Source: Acanthosepion lycidas (Eukaryota; Mollusca; Cephalopoda; Sepiida; Sepiidae). From it: a DNA stretch of 64,000 nucleotides. Shown here piece after piece: positions 31,240 to 42,979 of this stretch (position 1 is the stretch's first letter; every line of letters begins with the position of its first letter). Position numbers and translations under genes: made by a program. A model generated the notes under the pieces. The model was not told where the DNA came from. It made no database searches and saw only the letters and a program-made list of their open reading frames with translations. The stretch is from contig OZ010571.1 of assembly GCA_963932145.1 (NCBI GenBank), forward strand, positions 156,569,978-156,633,977, read 5' to 3'.

Positions 31240-32074
31240 CTTCAGGTTAAGATATGACAAACTATACCGCAATATTTGAAGTTTCATTCTCAATAGAGAA
31301 TAAAAGATAAAGAAAATTGTGAATGGAATGTCTACCTGTAAATATGATTCGACTTTCGTAAGTGAAGCCTTTTAAAGCGTTTTTTTTTTTTTTTGTCTTA
31401 ACTGGCAATGCTTCCTCTCGGAATTTCGTGTCAAATGATTAATATTATTAGTATATGTAAATAAAAATGGTTGCGTTCGGAAGTAGGCGATATATGTATC
31501 CTGCTATTTGAATTTTACTAATCAGTAAACAGCACACCAGAAGAGGAACGAATATATTCGCTAGTATCTTATTTTTTCTTTTCTTTTTTTCAATCTGCGA
31601 TGTTTACTAACGGTCGTTGAATGACGATCTAAAAATTGCGAAAAAAAATGCAGATAAACATGAAATGATAATTAATTGATGCCATGTAGTCTGTGTATTG
31701 ATTAATTAATAATCTGATTGTGTTAAAGATGTAAAGACTTGAGTCAAATTCTTTTTGTAGGGATTCTATGCGATCATTTTTAACACTTTTCTCTCTGCAA
31801 CATTTTGTCTGTGTCATGGGATTGGTTTTGCTAATAGGTAATTAGCAAAAAGAGAGCTATAACATATAGCTCACGGGCAACTTTGAGTCAGTGTACGTAG
31901 AATATCTATGGCTACAAATTTTGATCAGCATGACAATCTGTTTAGATAAATAATAACAATTGATGCTTGCTTGGTATCGTAGATATTTGCATTACGATTA
32001 GCAGCAGTTTCAGGGTACTTACCAATTCCATTTTTCTAAGCAAGTAACCCTTATCCAACCCGCATATATCATGT
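31240..32074. other. Unclassified AT-rich stretch
   Basis: No gene recognised. Confidence 0.5.
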
Positions 32075-32075
32075 T

Positions 32076-32127
<52 letters not shown>
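32075..32127. repeat. (TG)n-(TA)n compound microsatellite
   Basis: A TG run of about 20 bp passes into TA of about 33 bp. Confidence 0.95.
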
Positions 32128-32129
<2 letters not shown>

Positions 32130-32260
32130 TAGCACACAATGAGTACTGGTAGTAATAAATCATGGCTCGATGTAAAAACAACAACGCTAAATCTTATACC
32201 ACGAATAATAATAATGTATATTTTTGTTCCGCACCGTTTATTACAATTCTGAGTTTCAAA

Positions 32261-32307
32261 CACAAGACAATCATCAGGCGAAATTCGCGCCTGACGATTG
32301 CTTTGTG
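32261..32307. repeat. Small fold-back, hammerhead-like remnant on minus strand
   Basis: CACAAGACAATCATCAGGCG pairs with CGCCTGACGATTGCTTTGTG across AAATTCG-type loop bases, with three mismatches. The minus strand reads CTGATGA, TTGTCTTGTGTTT, GAAAC, but stem II does not pair, so it would not be active. Confidence 0.6.
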
Positions 32308-32517
32308 CATGAGAAAAATGTATAAAGGAATCCTTGGATTAGTGCGTCTAATGTGTACATCGGTAACTAGAAAAAATCAATTTTCAATTACTATGGTTAA
32401 ACTGAATATTTTACCGCCCTAATCGGATATTACGTATGCGATAATCAAAATTTGATACATAATATTTTAGCTCGCTTATCGAAAACGCATTAATCGAGGG
32501 ATATTTGTATTTATTAT

Positions 32518-32541
32518 TAGTGTGTGTGTGTGTATATATAT
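32518..32541. repeat. (TG)n-(TA)n microsatellite at SINE-C end
   Basis: Directly abuts the 3' end of a minus-strand SINE-C body, as at 14851-14953. Confidence 0.9.
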
Positions 32542-32680
32542 ATGTGAAATGAACTAAGCCCGACAATTATTGTTTATACGCTATTTTCATAGTTCCAAAT
32601 ATTTAAGTAAATGCTCTGTTTATAATAAAACAGTATTAAACAACATTTACCGGCCTGAATCGTACACGGAAACATTTCAT
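32542..32680 (-). mobile_element. SINE-C body (headless)
   Basis: Minus strand: GGCCGGTAAATGTTG, AATACTGTTTTATTATAAAC, ATTTACTTAAATATTTGG, AATTGTCGGGCTTAGTTCATT, matching 14955-15085 in the same order. Head absent. Confidence 0.7.
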
Positions 32681-32805
32681 AATATATGATGCTATTTGTT
32701 TGTTAATATACACTTCGAGTTGATTTCACCGTTCGAGAGAAATCCCGGGAAATTTGTAGTTTAAAACCAGTAATTCGAACTTGGTAACCAAACGCTTCCT
32801 CTGTA

Positions 32806-32920
32806 ACTAAATAGTATAGCACGTCAGGTTATATAACGGTTCCGTATAGGATACAGGTTCGATTCCTGTCGCATATTTTCTATGAAATTTCTCGGCTATT
32901 CTGAGCGGCGTAACTGTATT
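32806..32920 (+). mobile_element. SINE-C tRNA-like head and body start
   Basis: An A-box-like TAGTATAGCACG is followed by a perfect T-arm ACAGG TTCGATT CCTGT near 32857-32873, then body start CATATTTTCTATGAAATTTC. Opposite orientation to the body at 32542-32680. Confidence 0.65.
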
Positions 32921-33740
32921 AGTCATAAACAAATATTTAAAAATTATTTTTAATAAATTATTTGTGAGCCTTAAAAGTACAAGAAATTACATTTATATAA
33001 AAATCTTGATCGCTTGAGTATTTAATGCATCTGATATTTTCCTTCCGTTTAGTCTTTATCCAAAAAAAAAAACATAGCCGTAAAACTCGAATTGTTTTGA
33101 GTACGCTCATATATACAAATAATGAATCAAACTAATTTTTAATTTCGAAACTGGATTTTAGAGAGCAAAACTTTGACAAAACCGCTGAAAGATGTTTCTG
33201 TAAAAAATATTGGCATGCCTGAAAGAAAATGTCTGTTTGATTGAAAGTATCTTTTTTCTGTTTGTGCTAAAAATGCTGAATTCTCAGAAAACAAAATTTG
33301 CTGAAAATTCAAATAAGATTAAATCGTTCAATAAAAACAAATATGACGTCTATTGTTGTCTCTTTTTTGTGAGAGTCAATAAATAAATTAGATTTACTGT
33401 CGAAAGATATTTTTTTTCCTTTTCGAAAGTCACACAAATTAAAAAAAAACAAAAAAACTTTAGCATACATAAAACTAAAATTGGTTCTGATAAAGAATCT
33501 ACTTTTCAGATAATCAGAGAAAAGGAAAAAAATTCGTTTGACTTAAATACCAACTTTTCTATTTTCTTTTGCTTCGACCATGGATTTCCTGTACGGATTC
33601 CTTGTATAGAATGATTACTTAAACAGGTAGACGTTCTCCTGCGGTAAAACTGATATAATATACAATTTTTCTTCGTGTTTATGCTCAGAAAACTTTATCA
33701 TTAAGAAATATTAATGTTTATTGACTTACATAAAAGATTA
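32921..33740. other. Unclassified AT-rich stretch
   Basis: No gene or repeat recognised. Confidence 0.5.
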
Positions 33741-33745
33741 ACAGT

Positions 33746-34085
33746 TTAAATTAAATATTCAATGAAATGAAATGTATCTTCATAAATATTCAAACGAACA
33801 CTCAAACAGCCGATAAAACTGATTAATGGAACAATAGTTTTCAGCAATCTTTCTTCTTTGGTAGCGCTGGTAGACGACCGTCGTCTCCCAGAATGTTGCT
33901 TACGAATGTCGTGAAGATTTTCATTTGCTTCAAACTTATCTCTGATGCAAGCAATGGTGCATCGCATTGGTGGAACTCGTTTCTAAATTGTCTTTACAAT
34001 TCTTTGATGATTTCGTGCTTCCAGTAACACCTTGACAAATCTTTCTTCAAAACTTATTTGTACTCCTGCCATTATTAGGTTTCAT
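33746..34085 (-). pseudogene. DNA-transposon HTH domain fragment, second transposase family
   Basis: Minus strand begins MAGVQISFEERFVKVLLEA near 34072, runs through a stop, then PPMRCTIACIRDKFEANENLHDIR (split by one frame) and GRRRSSTSATKEERLL. This pattern (PPT..TI.RIRDKFE, GRPR) belongs to the N-terminal DNA-binding domain of a mariner-like or DUF4817-type transposase. The sequence loses resemblance after KTIVPLI, and the catalytic domain is absent. Family level is from memory of such proteins. Confidence 0.6.
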
Positions 34086-34239
34086 TAGATCTGAAAAAAT
34101 ATTCAAGAAGTTATAGAGTATCCAAAAATTTGTGTATTTTTTGGGTTACCGAGTAATATATATATATATAATATACACATATAAATGCAATCAGAACGAA
34201 TCAAATACAAATTCAAACATTCATTACATTAATTTAAAA

Positions 34240-34400
34240 TAAAGCTCAATGCGAAAGTAGAACTATAATTCTTTGTTATAGGTTATTACATTTGAACACA
34301 CATATTACCGCTACAAAAATACATTGTTTCGATGCAACATAGCATCTCATCAGGCAGTGGTGAAATGATGATTATTACCATTTTTAATAATAATAATACG
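34240..34400 (-). repeat. Relative of the 341-556 fold-back, single arm
   Basis: It shares the order CTCAAT..., TATAGGTTATTACATTTGAAC (compare TATGCAGTATTACATTAGAAT), CACAT(A/C)..CC(A/G)CTACAAAA, TGTTTC, and CTCATCAGG with 305-450. The second arm is largely lost. Confidence 0.65.
34307..34358 (-). ncRNA. Hammerhead ribozyme-like motif (type I), copy 2
   Basis: Minus strand, 52 nt: stem I strand ACTGC (34358-34354), core CTGATGA (34353-34347), stem II GATGC-TATGTT-GCATC (34346-34331), core GAAA (34330-34327), stem III ACAA-TGTATTT-TTGT, triplet ending in A (GTA, 34314-34312), stem I strand GCGGT (34311-34307). Every invariant core base is present. Stem II is five Watson-Crick pairs. Stem I is five pairs with one U.G. 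Compared with copy 1 the stems differ in sequence but stay paired. Confidence 0.75.
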
Positions 34401-34429
34401 AAGTGATATTAAGCGAAACTTTTGAAAGT

Positions 34430-34660
34430 AGTTTGGCATGAAACGCACAGAATTGTGATACGTAGAACAAACTCCCAAGGTGATGCTTCCCCAATCATAG
34501 TGATCTTAACCTCTTCAAGTCTAATATCAACCGTTACCTATCCCCCATATCCTTATAAGTACTTCCCTCTTCTTACGTCTATACATCAACCTAATTCTTT
34601 AATTCTCTACCTTGAGTGGCTCTAGGATCTTGTATTGGATGAACAAGTCTAAAAAAAGAG
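34430..34660 (+). pseudogene. LINE 3' end fragment
   Basis: Nucleotide match to the LINE 3' regions: ACTCCCAAGGTGATGCTTCC, ATAGTGATCTTAACC, CTACCTTGAGTGGCTCTAGG, CTTGTATTGGATGAACAAG. The last block is the family 3' UTR signature. Coding frame is broken. Confidence 0.75.
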
Positions 34661-36135
34661 TTAAATTTATTATCGAGTAATAGATCAAAATAAACGTGCA
34701 AGAGGAAAGAAAATCTTTTATTTATTAAATAAATCAATATTTGTGTATGATTTCGAATAGAAAACCTGGTGAATGGATCAAGGAGAGAAAGCGAAGATAC
34801 AGGCCGTGGGTGAGCCATATGAGATTTTAGTTGTCAACATTTCTGCAATTTTCCCGCCTCCGGCCATTCTTCCCTATTCCACAAATGTAACATTTAGATT
34901 TGGATTTTACTATGAATAAAATAACATATTAAAAATAGAATTGAGGGGAAAAGTGAAAGTATGACTAAGAACTAGATCTCCTCAAATGTGAAAAAATCTA
35001 ATTCTCTTCAAAATTAATCGCCGGGAAGGAATCCGTTGGGGAAATCTAGTGAGAACCTAAACAGCTGCTGCAAAAGCCTAATCCGATGTCTTAAATCTCT
35101 ACTATCTGCTAAAAGAATATTACCGATCAAGGTTAGTATAAATCAAATTTAAAAAAATAAAACAAGAATGTCTACTCATCCGCTACAGATTGACAAGATG
35201 CCTACTTAATGGTTACAGTAGTTGTGTATTTCCCAATGGCACTTATAGTCGGTAAAATCTTGAATGAAAGGAATAAATAAAAAATCAGGTCTCCAATTTG
35301 ACCTTGTGTCAGACTGTGATAACCTAAATTATTTTTGTTTCTTTAATGTTTGTGTCTCGTTTTTGCCTTATTTGTTATTGATATGTTTTGTGTATTTTTT
35401 GTGTTCTTTATCTTTGTGGTTGTTTTTTTTGTTTTTGTACTTTTTGGGGTTTTTTTTTTTTTTTTAGTTGTTCTTTATTGCTATTTTCCTAGTCGTTTTT
35501 GTCTTGTTTCGTTCTTTTTTGCCTGCTTGTTGTGTCATTTTTATGCCATTCAATACTAAATTTTCAGATGACCCGTGCAGTTATCAATAGAAACCTGCCC
35601 CTTCTTAAACGCTCATATTTTGGGGTCAATAAATGCTGTTTGATTCTCCAGTCCTCTCGCCATCGGCTCCATTATTAAATAAAAAAAAAGATATTTCAAA
35701 CATTCTTTTTTTACTCTAACAAAAATTCGAAAACTTCAAAATGCTTTAAAAGACGACAATTGGGGCTCAAAAATTCATATCCTAAATACTTGAGCTTCTT
35801 TATAGGAATCTGTGAGGCGTGGATTCTGGCGTTCTATTTTCGCAATATACCAGCTGATCTACCGCATACTTCAGTTATGTTTCAAAATATATTTTATCCT
35901 TCTGTTGAAAATTGGCTATTTTATTTGAAAAAAAAAAATCCTTAAGCTTAGCCATGGTTAGCACAAGGAGACGTGTGATGTAGTGGAATGAATGAAAATA
36001 AAGGAACGATGACCTGCTAGATGCTGGAATTTTTACTACTGTCCACGCCATATCATCTTGACAACATGATTCTTTCTCCTCTTTTGACCAATGATTCGTA
36101 TGAGTGTTGCTAAAATTATGGATAGATTATGACAG
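34661..36135. other. Unclassified stretch
   Basis: A T/G-rich simple tract lies at 35330-35540. No gene recognised. Confidence 0.5.
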
Positions 36136-36139
36136 AGAA

Positions 36140-36425
36140 ACAGGAAATGAAGGACTATTGTCCTCATCTTTGTTGCCATATTTATCACAACGTTTCGGCC
36201 GTTGTACGCTCCGACCTTCTTCAGGTGGTTGGAATGTCGAACTGAACCCTTTATTTCACTCACTGGGTAGACTGTTCTAGTTCCATGTTTAATGGATGTC
36301 AGTTATCAGTTATCTCCTGTTAATTCCCAAGTTCTCCCTTGCCTTAACCAGTCACGGAACTCACATTCTTTGTGTCCTGTCACTGCATCTAACTAACCCC
36401 TATATCCACTGTGCCATGTGTCCTG
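36140..36425 (-). mobile_element. SINE-A, nearly complete
   Basis: Minus strand: tRNA-like head at about 36415-36345 (CATGGCACAGTGGATATAGG, B box GTGAGTTCCGTGACTGG, diverged), body (GTTAAGGCAAGGGAGAAC, ATTAAACATGGAACTAGAAC, AGTTCGACATTCCAACCAC), hammerhead-like module (CTGAAGA, AGGTCG...CGGCC, GAAAC), and tail (GGCAACAAAGATGAGGACAA). Upstream of the head, in SINE sense, lies the 3' end of PLE-2. Confidence 0.85.
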
Positions 36426-36470
36426 TGTATGAATTTCTGGGTATTAAAAACCTAATGTCTTCAGCCACCT

Positions 36471-37222
36471 CTTTTTTTTTTTTTTCTTTTTTTTTTTTTA
36501 CCAGAGCTCATATTGCAATTTTTGTTGTTAATATCGCTTTTCTCTGGCACTCCTTATTACTGGTTCCTATATTGTAATTATTTCTATGCTTGGTCGGCTC
36601 AGGAGATATGTGGCCTAGCATATGTGCTGATTCCTTAAGTTTTCGAATTTTCCAATGATGTTCTTTGTTTATGATCTCAAGCTGATCCCACAGAGCGCGG
36701 TGATCTCCCTTCTCTCTCCATATGTTGTCGGCCATGCCTGATTTTTCCACTTCCCTCGTATTACAGCTTTCTAGTGTTCTTGAAGCCTTACCTTAAGGGG
36801 ACCGGCCTGTCTCCCCTTTATATTTCTTTCAGATAACCCCTTCACATAAGGCAGGCAGACTGTTTTCTGAGTGTTGTTGTCCTCCTCCTCCTCTTGTACC
36901 CACCCATCCCAGTTTTATGGGGCTGCTGCCATGTACCCAGGGTAATTGTTATGTTGTAGGGTACTACTTATACTGACCAATTCTTTATCTAACATCTCTG
37001 GGTCGCCACTTATGACTTTTGCTCGGTGTTGTAAGCAGCGAACGATCCCTTTCTTTACGCTGTATGGATGGTGGGATTTGAAATTGAGGTACTGTCCGGT
37101 GAATGTCGGTTTACGGATGTCTTGAACCCATGCTCTGTTCGAGATATTAGAACATCCAGGATTGTGAGTGTGCTGTTACTCTCTTTCTCCATCGTGAACT
37201 GTATCTTCGTTAAATTTGGAGG
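36471..37222 (-). pseudogene. Penelope-like element PLE-2, 3' half with damaged GIY-YIG domain
   Basis: Minus strand from 37222: IQFTMEKESNSTLTILDVL, then after a frameshift GQYLNFKSHHPYSVKKGIV and RCLQHRAKVIS (C-terminal side of the RT region), then TVCLPYVKGLSERN, a deletion joining to KGETGR (end of the nuclease signature), then in another frame EKSGMADNIWREKGDH, HWKIRKLKESAHMLGH. A poly-T region at 36471-36499 is the A-rich 3' tail. The deletion removes the expected GIY and CxC block. It differs from PLE-1 in all conserved motifs, so it is a second family. Confidence 0.85.
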
Positions 37223-37229
37223 GATCTAA

Positions 37230-38647
37230 ATTTAACTACATATCACAAATTTAATTTTTCGAAGCATTCAGCGTAGCAAAATGTCGTGTGTTTTTATACT
37301 GATATTAATACTTACGGAAAATGGTTTTATAAAATCTTTGAAGTTTTGAAACGTCACAATTCCCTCGTCTTCCACACAATTGACATATTTAATTGCAGAT
37401 ATTGGTAGTATTGATAAGCTATCTTTTTTTTTCTGTTAAAACCGCTCACTCCGAATGCTTGCTCCAATTTCAAAGACAGCTTTACAAATATCCATCGCTA
37501 TTGACACTTATTGGATATTGAAGTCTTTCCGTTAAAATTTATATCACAGAATATCGTAATTATGGTTTCGACATCTCGTCACTTTGAAATGGCGGGAAAT
37601 GAAATACTGACTTAAATTTGATTTTTTTTTTTTCTTAACCTAGAAAATTCAAAAAATTCAAAATATTCAGCAGAATAAACGATTCTGCTGAATATTTTGA
37701 ATTTTATATTATTATATCGATACATTTTTGTGATTGATTTTAAATCTGTATGTCAAATGCTGGTCAAATAAGAAGCATATTTTACATGTAATGGACTGTT
37801 AAATTATCATTTTCATTATTACATTTGTTAGACTATCGATCATATTCCAAAGCCGATAATAGTAAAAAAAAAATTAAAAAAAAGAAATTCGTTGAATCGA
37901 TACTTACAATCATGTACTTGTGACGCTGATCAAAAATCTCGAGCGTAAATGGACGTTGTGATGCACTGGAGAGCAACAAAGATTGTATTTAACCTTTGTT
38001 CTCTTTCAAGATCGATTTTCACGATCAACAAAATTCGATTTTCACCCAATTCACAATCCTTATAAGAAGACATTAATAGGTAACCAGTTAACCGTATCGA
38101 TTAGTTCAGAGCTTTCCCTTCGCAGCACCAATCATTATTTTATTCTATTTTCATTGGTCCGACCTATAAAAATAATTCCTCTTTTGATATCTGTGTCTAT
38201 CTCAAGTTTCCCCACCTCCATTTCTATTTCTATTCCTCTTCTTCTGGTAATTTTACATTTAAAATTGCCAGATTGAGCTAGCAAGTAACGAATTAGGCTG
38301 AATTTGAAAGGGGTCTGCGTTTTTCATTTTTCTAATCATTAGTAGACTAAATGCGTCTACCTTATTTTGAAAGTTGCAAAAATTATCGCAACTCACGAAA
38401 TGGAAATATAGCCGTCCAGAGCTTTCAAATTAACCCGGTTCACCATTTGCAACCAAATCTGTGACAAATCTGGCTGTAAACGTAAAATTGGCATAGGGCT
38501 AGGTATAATCCACTTGTTTTTATCTAAATATATTTGCTACACCCAACTCGCATTTTAAATGTACGACGTTTATATATCAGTCTAAAGATTATTCATAGTC
38601 TATAAATATTCGGACATAATCTCAGCCTGTATTAACACACACGCACG

Positions 38648-38650
<3 letters not shown>
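37230..38650. other. Unclassified stretch
   Basis: Holds the perfect hairpin at 37653-37705 and otherwise nothing recognised. Confidence 0.5.
37653..37705. repeat. Perfect 24-bp hairpin
   Basis: Arms 37653-37676 and 37682-37705 (AAAATTCAAAATATTCAGCA... and complement) are perfectly complementary around the 5-base loop AAACG. There is no T-run or gene context for a terminator call. Confidence 0.9.

Positions 38651-38696
<46 letters not shown>
38651..38696. repeat. (TA)n microsatellite inside PLE-1 copy E
   Basis: A TA run preceded by CACACGCACGCACA. It sits at the PLE-1 internal microsatellite site. Confidence 0.95.
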
Positions 38697-38699
<3 letters not shown>

Positions 38700-38701
38700 G
38701 T

Positions 38702-38990
38702 ATATTTACACAGCAATTTTTCATTAATGCATGTTTCATTAAAAAATATAGACAAGTTTTTTCTATTTATTTTAAGTAAGTTCCTTTCATATTTTCTGAT
38801 AAGCTTAATCACATTATCGTTGAAAGACAAAAGGAAATCACCGTACTGTTACATGTTTAAATCCAATCTAAGCTTTCGGATTACACGAGCCATTATCAAA
38901 AATGACAATTTCAATAAATCAAACAACACACGGACGAAACAACAATGATAGTCCGCCCTTGCTGCATGAAAATTTCCAAGTTTATACGAG
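38702..38990 (-). pseudogene. PLE-1 copy E: leader and N-terminal segment
   Basis: Leader (CGTCCGTGTGTTGTTTGAT, GATAATGGCTCGTGTAATCC) at about 38990-38850. Coding at 38835-38702: LSFNDNVIKLIRKYERNL, LSIFFNETCINEKLL. It ends at the TA array. No RT or nuclease part follows. Confidence 0.75.
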
Positions 38991-40140
38991 TTAGTCTTTA
39001 CTTGGAAATTTCTGTAAGTTAAACATTGTGTAATTTCTAATGAATGAAGAGATTAGATTCAATAAAAAGAAATCTTGCAATCCGAAGTGATTTTAATCCA
39101 ACCTAAATGTTATCAAAACTCTTCATTCCCATTTAATATTTGTTTATATCAACCCCTGACAAATAAAACAATGTAGACGGTGAGAAGTAGACATTTAAAC
39201 TTATTGCAGGAATTAATCCAGAGATTAATGATATGCTAATTTAAACAAACGATTCGTAGCTTATGTTGGTCGAACACTAGAATATAGTTTTGTCACTTGT
39301 CAAAATGTAATGCAATTCGTGCACGTATCGATCTGCACATCATAAACAATCAAAATACTATTTATAGATGACACCAAAATATTATTGAGGAATAATTGCA
39401 AAGAAATTCTCAAATTTCTTGACGCCATTATATGAAAGAAGAATTCAGCATTAAATAAAATATCTTTCTCCATAGGAGATCGTATATTGAAGTCTGTAGT
39501 GAAGTGTGTATGCCTGATACATCGTCTTAACACATAAAGCGTGTGACACTAAATTAAAGTTTGTTTTTTTTTTTGTTTGTTTTTTAGATTTTTTAAATTC
39601 CTGGTGTCCGGTGAAAGCCCGCTTAAATTTCCTACCGTAAAATGGGACAGTTGTAGTCTGAATAACGTAAAATGATAAATTCGAGTTTAACAGACACACA
39701 AAATGTGCCTCTGCTGCTTTAATGGAAATTCACACGCAGCTAATACGCATTGGTAGCCAATCTAATGAGTCAGTCTACCAATCGGTTTCATTCAACCAAT
39801 TTGTATTCATCTGGTATGTCTGGTTTTGTAACGTTTTGGGTTTTTTTTTAATGGCTCTACGATCTTTACAATGACTGAAAAATCTGCATTAAATCCAATG
39901 TGTCACTTTGCAAATCTGCTTCCGAGATACTCCAGTATTTTTCTTCAAGCTTTTGATGAATCTTGAAGTCAAATACGAATTTTCAGGATCGGTTGAACGT
40001 GGCTTCAAGATTATAAACTTTAAAGGCGATCAATCGCAAGAAAAACGCCAGAAAATGTGAAAAGAATTCGTAAACTTATCCATGAAGACTCTCGCTGAAA
40101 ACTAAACAATCCATCATAGGATTCGTTGGTTGGTTGTTTT
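38991..40140. other. Unclassified stretch
   Basis: No gene or repeat recognised. Confidence 0.5.
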
Positions 40141-40144
40141 TGTT

Positions 40145-40640
40145 TAGCGGCATACCAACACCTCTACGGGTTATTTAATGCCGGAATCTCAATATTTTTT
40201 TTTTCGCATTTTTGTGCCTTCAATTAAAGATATTTTTTACATAATTTGATATTTCAAGGTAAACATGTTTTGTTTTTAGATGTTTTTTTATATACTTTTT
40301 AGATAATAATGTGTATTGTTGGTAATTTTTATTAAATGTGTTGCTGGTAATTTCACTACAAAAACGTATTATATTTTTTAGTGTTGTATTGATTGTTGTT
40401 TTACTATAAAAACGTGTAGCTGGTAATTTTACTATAAAAATGTTTTATTCATAATTTTATTATAAAACTGTACTGTTAATTTTTGTTTCCACTATTTTTT
40501 CATTGCTGGGACTCTAAGATGTGCTACCACCCCGGATCAGGGTGAACCTGGGAACAACAGTAATTAAGAGGTGGTTCCACTTCCGATCTCTCGACTAGAG
40601 ACCTTGCTGCCGGATGTAGTTTATCGTCATACCCAGGACG
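40145..40640 (-). repeat. Dispersed repeat R1, copy c (longest internal array)
   Basis: Minus strand: head (GGGTATGACGATAAACTACA, GTGGAACCACCTCTTAATTA, GGGGTGGTAGCACA), then about six or more ATTACCAGCAA-type units of roughly 33 bp, then the 3' stem CGGCAT...ATGCCG (40142-40182). The unit number differs from copies a and b, so the array expands and contracts. Confidence 0.75.
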
Positions 40641-40649
40641 GTATAGGAC

Positions 40650-42665
40650 TGGCAATACGAGAGTGTGTGTTTGTGTGGGGAGTCGGTATATCTAAAAGGA
40701 ATATTAAGCGTTTGCTTTATAAAAATAATATTGTAAACCAGGAGATTTAAATTTCGCGCTATTGACTGGGAATCTTTCTTTTTTTTAGACCTGATCATTG
40801 TTAAGGTTTCCCGTTGTATAAGTTTTTTTTCCCCTACAATATATATATTTTTTTTATTTCTGGCGCAAATTCTCTGCAGAAAGACCATCAAAGCTTACAT
40901 GAACTTTTACTAATGAACATGAATATTGTTGTCAAATCTACAAACATCCCATCAAATTCCTTCCAGGGTCCGCGTATAAATGAAACGGATTTACTAATGA
41001 CTTTTTTAATCATGCACTCTGTACTTTCCCATTCATGACAACTCCCAGTTATAAGGAAAGTAACAATTCAGTCTCTCTTAGAATGTCCTCAACAGATCTT
41101 TAGGTCACGAAACCTGATTTAACCTCTCACTAGAAAGAAATGTCTTTATTTAAAATTATCTCCTCCAAATCCCCTCTGTGGTGTCCTTTTTTTTTTCTCT
41201 ATTCCCTCTCTTTTCCTCTGTTTTAATCACTATCTCTCTCTCTCTCTTTGATGCCCAGTAGCCTGGGTTTAATAGGATTAACGTAACACACGCCATATAT
41301 AGGTAGATAAAATCGTATTAATATATAGATTGATCAGTTAAGCTTTAGTAGAGATGACCCTGCCTATATCCTAACTGATTTACTTATTTTCGTCTCTTTT
41401 AGTTTTGCTGTTTCAAAACTCTTACTAAAATCAACGTTCAACGCAAATCAGTCTTTTTTGATCATCTTGCCAGCAGCTGATCACCTGACGAGTTTTTGTT
41501 TTAATTTAGTCTTACTAAAGATGACTTTGAAACTGAACTGAATATGTCTCGATCAAATATCTATCACTTGAGATCATGACGTGCTGCTATATTTTACACA
41601 CACACACGTGTGTAGATGTTTTGTTATATAGAGACGCACACAATTGATTGTGTTGAATTCAAATTTTAAAATTACACGCAGAACTTTTAAACATTAATTC
41701 TACCAGCAATCACATTGTCGATTAAATAAAACGTATATTTAGTGTTGTAACCTCATCATCTTCAGATTTTGTATTTTCTTCAGCAACAGTATTTTTTTCT
41801 ACATTTGACAAGATATTGATTGTGATTAGCTTACGTCTGGTACAAGGCTCTCTCAGTAATGCTTGAACTAACTGCCCAAGCACATGTCAATGTTTTTTTT
41901 TTCTTTATATAGTATTTGATTTTAAATATAAAATGCTAAGTGTACGGAAAAGTACTCGATTCGAACCACATCCCAAAACCTGACCAAATAAGCAAATACT
42001 TTAATTGCTCCTTGTTCGAAGTTGAAGAATTTTCAGCTATCTCTGGTGTATGTGAGCGTGATAGATTTAGATAAGTCTGTTCACAAATAAGCAAAACCCA
42101 TTTAATACTAACGTTAAAAACATACGAAGCGTGATGAATGGAATGTCAAGATATTCAAATGATTGCTGACTTTCTGGAAAATATATTTAAAATAAATATT
42201 ACTTTTTTATTCATCAGCACTGTTAATGATATAAATATGACAGAATAAGAGAACTTTCGTGACGGACACTTTTTTTATTCATTATTTCAACAGCTTTATC
42301 ATTTATTTGCTATAGAAAACAGAAGACCCAATAGAAGAATGCTGTTATCACATCGTTCTATTCGTTTGTTGTTTCACTTTCGTTTTTATTCCTTTTCTAA
42401 TTTGGATTCTATTCTTGAAGCCAATGTCCATTTCCATTTCTCAGAAGAGTTACTCTCATTACTATATTTTTCTTCTTAAATGCACATCTAAATACGAAAG
42501 TTATTCCACAATCCTTGATTAAGCCTATAAATTATATATTTCATGTACAGGATACTTCTTTTAAATATAGCCAAAAAATAGCTGAGTTAGATTTTCATTT
42601 TAAATTGAGTCCCCTTGAATAACTTCGCCCCAAGTGTAACAACTTCTAAAAATAGCTATCTACGT
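40650..42665. other. Unclassified stretch
   Basis: Small CT and CA runs (near 41232 and 41599). No gene recognised. Confidence 0.5.
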
Positions 42666-42669
42666 CTCT

Positions 42670-42975
42670 GAGATGAGGTATCATGATTACTTGCATTATT
42701 TAGATTATTGTAACTGTTGTCTTCATTGCCATATTCACAAACGTTTCGGTCGTTGCACGTTCCGGCCTTCAAGTGATTAGAATTTCAAATCGAACTCTTT
42801 ATTTCGTCCACCGGTTACATTGTTCTAATTCCACGTGTCATGCCTCTTCCGGGTGTCTCGGTTAATTCTCTCTTAACTCAACTCTCTAAGTTTTTGGTTC
42901 ACCACTGCTGTGGCCTGGTATTGAACTCACAACTCTTTGGGTCTAGTCAATGGATCTAACCAACATCGTCATTGA
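42670..42975 (-). mobile_element. SINE-A, nearly complete
   Basis: Plus-strand order: tail complement (GTCTTCATTGCCATATTCAC), module complement (AACGTTTCGGTCGTTGCACG, CCGGCCTTCAAG), body (AGAATTTCAAATCGAAC, TTGTTCTAATTCCACGTG), B box complement CAGGTATTGAACTC-like at about 42910, and head (TCAATGGATCTAACCAACAT). Its tail is shorter than in the 51-kb copy. Confidence 0.8.
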
Positions 42976-42979
42976 TAAT

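Noticed and set aside
32806-32875. Functional tRNA gene (perfect T-arm)
   Set aside because: The acceptor stem and D-arm do not fold, and SINE-C body sequence follows.
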